From positions 28,684,501 through 28,748,500 of the forward strand of contig JAPQWV010000002.1 in assembly GCA_027422505.1 (NCBI GenBank): DNA of 64,000 bases, read 5' to 3'. The notes under the pieces are model-generated. The model worked only from the letters and a program-made list of their open reading frames with translations. It searched no databases and was not told the origin of the DNA. Shown here in pieces: positions 60,931 to 64,000 of this stretch (its first letter is position 1; every line of letters begins with the position of its first letter). Position numbers and translations under genes: made by a program. Origin of the DNA: Craterostigma plantagineum. Lineage: Eukaryota; Streptophyta; Magnoliopsida; Lamiales; Linderniaceae.

Positions 60931-61986
60931 TGATAGATTTCTGGAGAAAATAAATACTACTTTTTTAAGGATATCATAATCTTTTCACTGAGGGTAAAAT
61001 GGTCATTTAGAACATGCTCGAGCGAATCTTTTGCCATAGAGTCGAGGATAAGTAGGATGGATCTAATTTTCTGTGAAATGTGTTCTCCGATTCAGCAATA
61101 AAAAGTATAACAGCGCCAATAGTTGTGCGCCACTTGGCAACAGTTCTAACACGACGACGTCGTTTGTGCTATTTTTTATGATCGAGTGCCAAATGGTGAT
61201 GATAAACACTATTTGCGATATGGTTTTCGTAAGCTTATCGTCTTGGCGCCTTTATGTCATGTTTGGGATAATTCTAATTAGGTAGTGATTATATTTGAAA
61301 CAACAATCTATTTTTAAATTAAACTTTCAGAATTAGGGGCCCCTAAGATACTTTTTCTATCAAACATAACTATTTCTATCATTGTTATGTGAACTTCATA
61401 TCAAGTTAGCCTCGTGGAATAGGATACAAAAGAGTATAAACGCAAATTTGTAATAGCTAATAAGGAAAAGCACTGCCACAAAAGTATAGAATTTGAAATG
61501 ATTAATTCAACAGACGTATGCATATATATTTCATAACGTAAGTCATAATCGAGGTAGGTCTCCTCGCAATAAAAACTCCACTCGCTGTAGAATATATTTT
61601 TAAATAAATTCGAAGTTATATATACGTATTTGTTTACTTGATTGAGATCGTAAAGCGTATCGTTCCAACTTAATAAATTTGACATTTTGTCATGTTCAAC
61701 AAACAATTTGAAAATAAGCCAAGGAATTTAATTTGTTAATATATACACCAGAACAATATATCGTTCCACGTCGCTGAATGCACGGATTGCTGCTACCTTT
61801 TCCACTTGCTGCCAAGAAAATCACTTGTAAGAAGAAGAGATAAAACCATTACAGACGATGATTACAAAGTCATATATAAAAGGAGACGCACACACTATAT
61901 ATTATACTACATATAATACTGTCTTTTTCCGAAGGTCATTATTACTGTTGTGTATTGTCATCATGAATAGAGCTTGTCATCATGAA
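60931..61986. other. Intergenic DNA
   Basis: No gene recognised. At its right end a 19-bp phrase (TCATCATGAATAGAGCT) is tandemly duplicated at the border of the next element. Confidence 0.45.
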
Positions 61987-62424
61987 TAGAGCTGACAATT
62001 TGGCGGGTGGGCCGGGCCGGCCCGCAGCCCGCCAAAGCCCGCAGTCAGGCGGGGCAGGGTGGGGCAGGCTGTCCCGCCATCTGACGAGCCTTAAAAACTG
62101 GGCCCCGCCCTGCGATGCGAACATCGGGATTAAACTGGGCCAGGCCCGCCACTTTTAAGGAAATACATAAATATTTATTTTAAATTTAAAATATTAATTT
62201 TTTTGATGATATAGTAATTAAATATGATATTTATGAATTAGGTGTAAATGTGCAATTAATTATGTATTTATTAATAAATGTGTCATTAACTATGGTAGAG
62301 TAATGAATTATTAATTAGATCCCTAATTAATTTAATATATTTTTAACATATAATATATTTATATAATATATATAGAAAATAACTGCAGGCCGAAGGGCGG
62401 GACGGGCCGAGTTGACGGGTCTAA
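61987..62424. mobile_element. GC-rich-ended hAT-like MITE
   Basis: AGAGCTGACAATTTGGCGGG at the left and ACGGGCCGAGTTGACGGGTC at the right form imperfect inverted ends, with GGGCCGGGCC-type motifs inside. The flanks TCATGAAT and TCATAAAG are a possible degraded 8-bp duplication. The middle is AT-rich and non-coding. Confidence 0.55.
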
Positions 62425-63109
62425 TCATAAAGGATTGTGGTCACTTGTGCCGTACGCCAGCTATTCAAATATATGCCCCTTACCCTAAAAAGTGTAAATT
62501 AAATATGCAACTAAGGCGCTTAAATAATATGCAGATCGAGTGTCCATGATCTTTGGTTGTGGAGAGATGGCTTTTATTTGTCTTTACTCATCGCTTCATT
62601 TTGGGGAAATCTATATAAGCATTTCATTCTTCAAAATCCTAAATAATAACATTTAATCTGTGTTGTGGTTGGGTTTTAATCCTAAATGGGCATCGGGCCC
62701 AAGTGTGGGTAATTAACCTATAAAAAGATGAGCTGAAACGATTGTATTAAATCAGGAACTAAGAAGTCGTCAGTTTCTAGGGGAATATAACGAATATTGA
62801 TACGCTCAAAATAGATAAAACTAATTTTCAAAGTTATCCCAATCAACAAATATCATGTATAGTGTTACGGAAGTGCGGGGAACTTGTCCCACATTGGTTA
62901 AACACTAAGAAAATCTTCACAATATATATAAAACTCGGGAGAAAACTAAAGATTGTCCCCGATGTTTACCACTTGGACCAATTTAGTCCCGATGGTTCGC
63001 GTGGGCCAATTTAGTCCTCGATGCTATCGGTTTTGAACCAACTTGGTCCTGCTGTTAGATGGCCATCAATTTGGATTCAAAAATTGACACTTGTTGACAT
63101 CAAATTGGT
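62425..63109. other. Intergenic DNA with LTR-promoter-like phrase
   Basis: GGAACTTGTCCCACATTGGT near 62880 resembles the start of many plant LTRs. GATTGTCCCCGATGTTTACC near 62955 resembles a known plant MITE terminus and may be the true left end of the next hairpin. Confidence 0.35.
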
Positions 63110-64000
63110 CAGAGATGAAAAATCAGTTAACTTTAAAAAGGAAAAAAATTGAAAAAAAGAACAAGAAAAATTCAAAAAAAAAAGAAAGGATTAAAAAAAG
63201 AGAAAAATACTAGTAACAATAAAATAAAAATAAATAGTGAATAAAATGTAATTTGAAAATAAAAAATTAAAATAAAATAAAAGAGAAAATAAAGCTACAT
63301 TAAAAAAATAAATACATACGAGAGATATGAAATTAAAAATAAAATTATTTAAAATAAAAATATAAAAAGTAAAAATAAAAATAGATTTATTTATTAAAAA
63401 CTAAAGAAAAAGAAAACGAAAATAAGGATGAAAATGCCACTAAAAAGTTTATGAAAATCCATGGCCTCGTCCCTGCCAAGTTAACGAGGATACAACGTAC
63501 TAGTTCTCAAAATTTTTTAACAAAAATACTGGGACGATTGCATTCTTGTTTTGCAGGGGCGGGGTGAAGATCTCGTAAGTTCCAGTGGCATTTTTATCAT
63601 TAATCGTTTTCACTTATTTTTTAGTTTTAATAAATAAATATATTTTTATTTTTTACTTTATGATTTATTATTGTTTATGTTTAATCTCTTCTCTCCATTT
63701 TTTGTTATTTTTCCTAAATTTATTTTATTTTGTATTTTTTAGTTTATATTGTATTTTATTTTATATTTATTTTATTTTAATTCATTATTTTATTTTTTAT
63801 TTTATTTTTATTTTTAGTTTATTTTTATTCTCCTATTTTTATTTAACTTAATTATTATTTTTCTTTTACTATTTTATTCTCTTTATTTTTAAATTATTCT
63901 AAGTTTCTTTTTTTTTGGGAATTTTCCTTTTTTACTGTTAATTTATGATTTTTTTAAGTTCTGCTAATCGCATGTGGAGACGTGCCAATTTTCCATCGAA
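63110..64000. mobile_element. Long A/T-rich hairpin element, cut by the window end
   Basis: A purine/A-rich arm (about 63110-63445) is mirrored by a T-rich arm (about 63585-63960). ATGAAAATGCCACT at the inner left pairs with AGTGGCATTTTTAT at the inner right, and a short GC-richer loop lies between. It is probably a foldback MITE; the right end is outside the window. Confidence 0.6.

Noticed and set aside
63585..63851. An 88-residue Phe/Tyr/Leu-rich frame that looks like a membrane protein
   Set aside because: It arises from the T-rich arm of the hairpin; the bias comes from base composition.

Overview
This window is nuclear DNA from a flowering plant, most likely a dicot. The genes have many short introns with GT-AG borders. 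They include plant-only families (SCREAM/ICE1, PHS1, SWEET, class III peroxidase, DC1, DUF579, OEP37). The intergenic space is AT-rich and filled with plant-type transposons, and one element carries TTTAGGG telomere-type repeats. The sequence alone does not fix the species.

Layout. 0-3 kb: last exons of the chloroplast outer-envelope channel OEP37, then a 5'-truncated LINE. 3.6-5.2 kb: a hairpin-rich MULE-like element and a hAT-type MITE with an 8-bp target duplication. 5.6-12.8 kb: a convergent pair, a SCREAM/ICE1 bHLH gene (+) and a STE20/BLUS1-like kinase gene (-, 19 exons). 14-21 kb: MITEs, a copia remnant, a class III peroxidase with a one-base deletion, duplicated repeats and a small secreted-peptide gene. 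22-28.2 kb: a decayed ClpC fragment split by a complete but pol-less LTR retrotransposon (target duplication GATTC). 28.5-34.2 kb: PHS1 tubulin kinase/phosphatase (-). 36.7-37.9 kb: a DC1 protein. 41.1-44.0 kb: LCB2, the catalytic subunit of serine palmitoyltransferase (-). 44.8-49.6 kb: a TRIM element fused to a second copy of the PHS1 upstream region, a hAT MITE, a hAT transposase relic, a 1-kb foldback element and a MITE. 49.9-51.5 kb: an unidentified gene fragment and a DUF579 gene. 53.2-56.4 kb: a 3.2-kb non-coding MULE-like element. 58.3-59.6 kb: a SWEET sugar transporter (-). 59.8-60.9 kb: a second foldback element of the same family. 62-64 kb: a GC-rich MITE and a long A/T-rich hairpin running off the window.

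The host genes are unrelated housekeeping and regulatory genes and form no pathway or cluster. The most unusual material is the mobile DNA. Two giant hairpin elements share their inner stem and termini but carry different outer-arm modules. Two TCAGGCCC-ended elements carry different short-motif arrays. A duplicated promoter segment supplies the empty sites for two transposon insertions. Two MITEs contain tRNA-like segments. Three otherwise clean genes (kinase, peroxidase, PHS1) each carry exactly one disabling base change, which is either true decay or assembly error.
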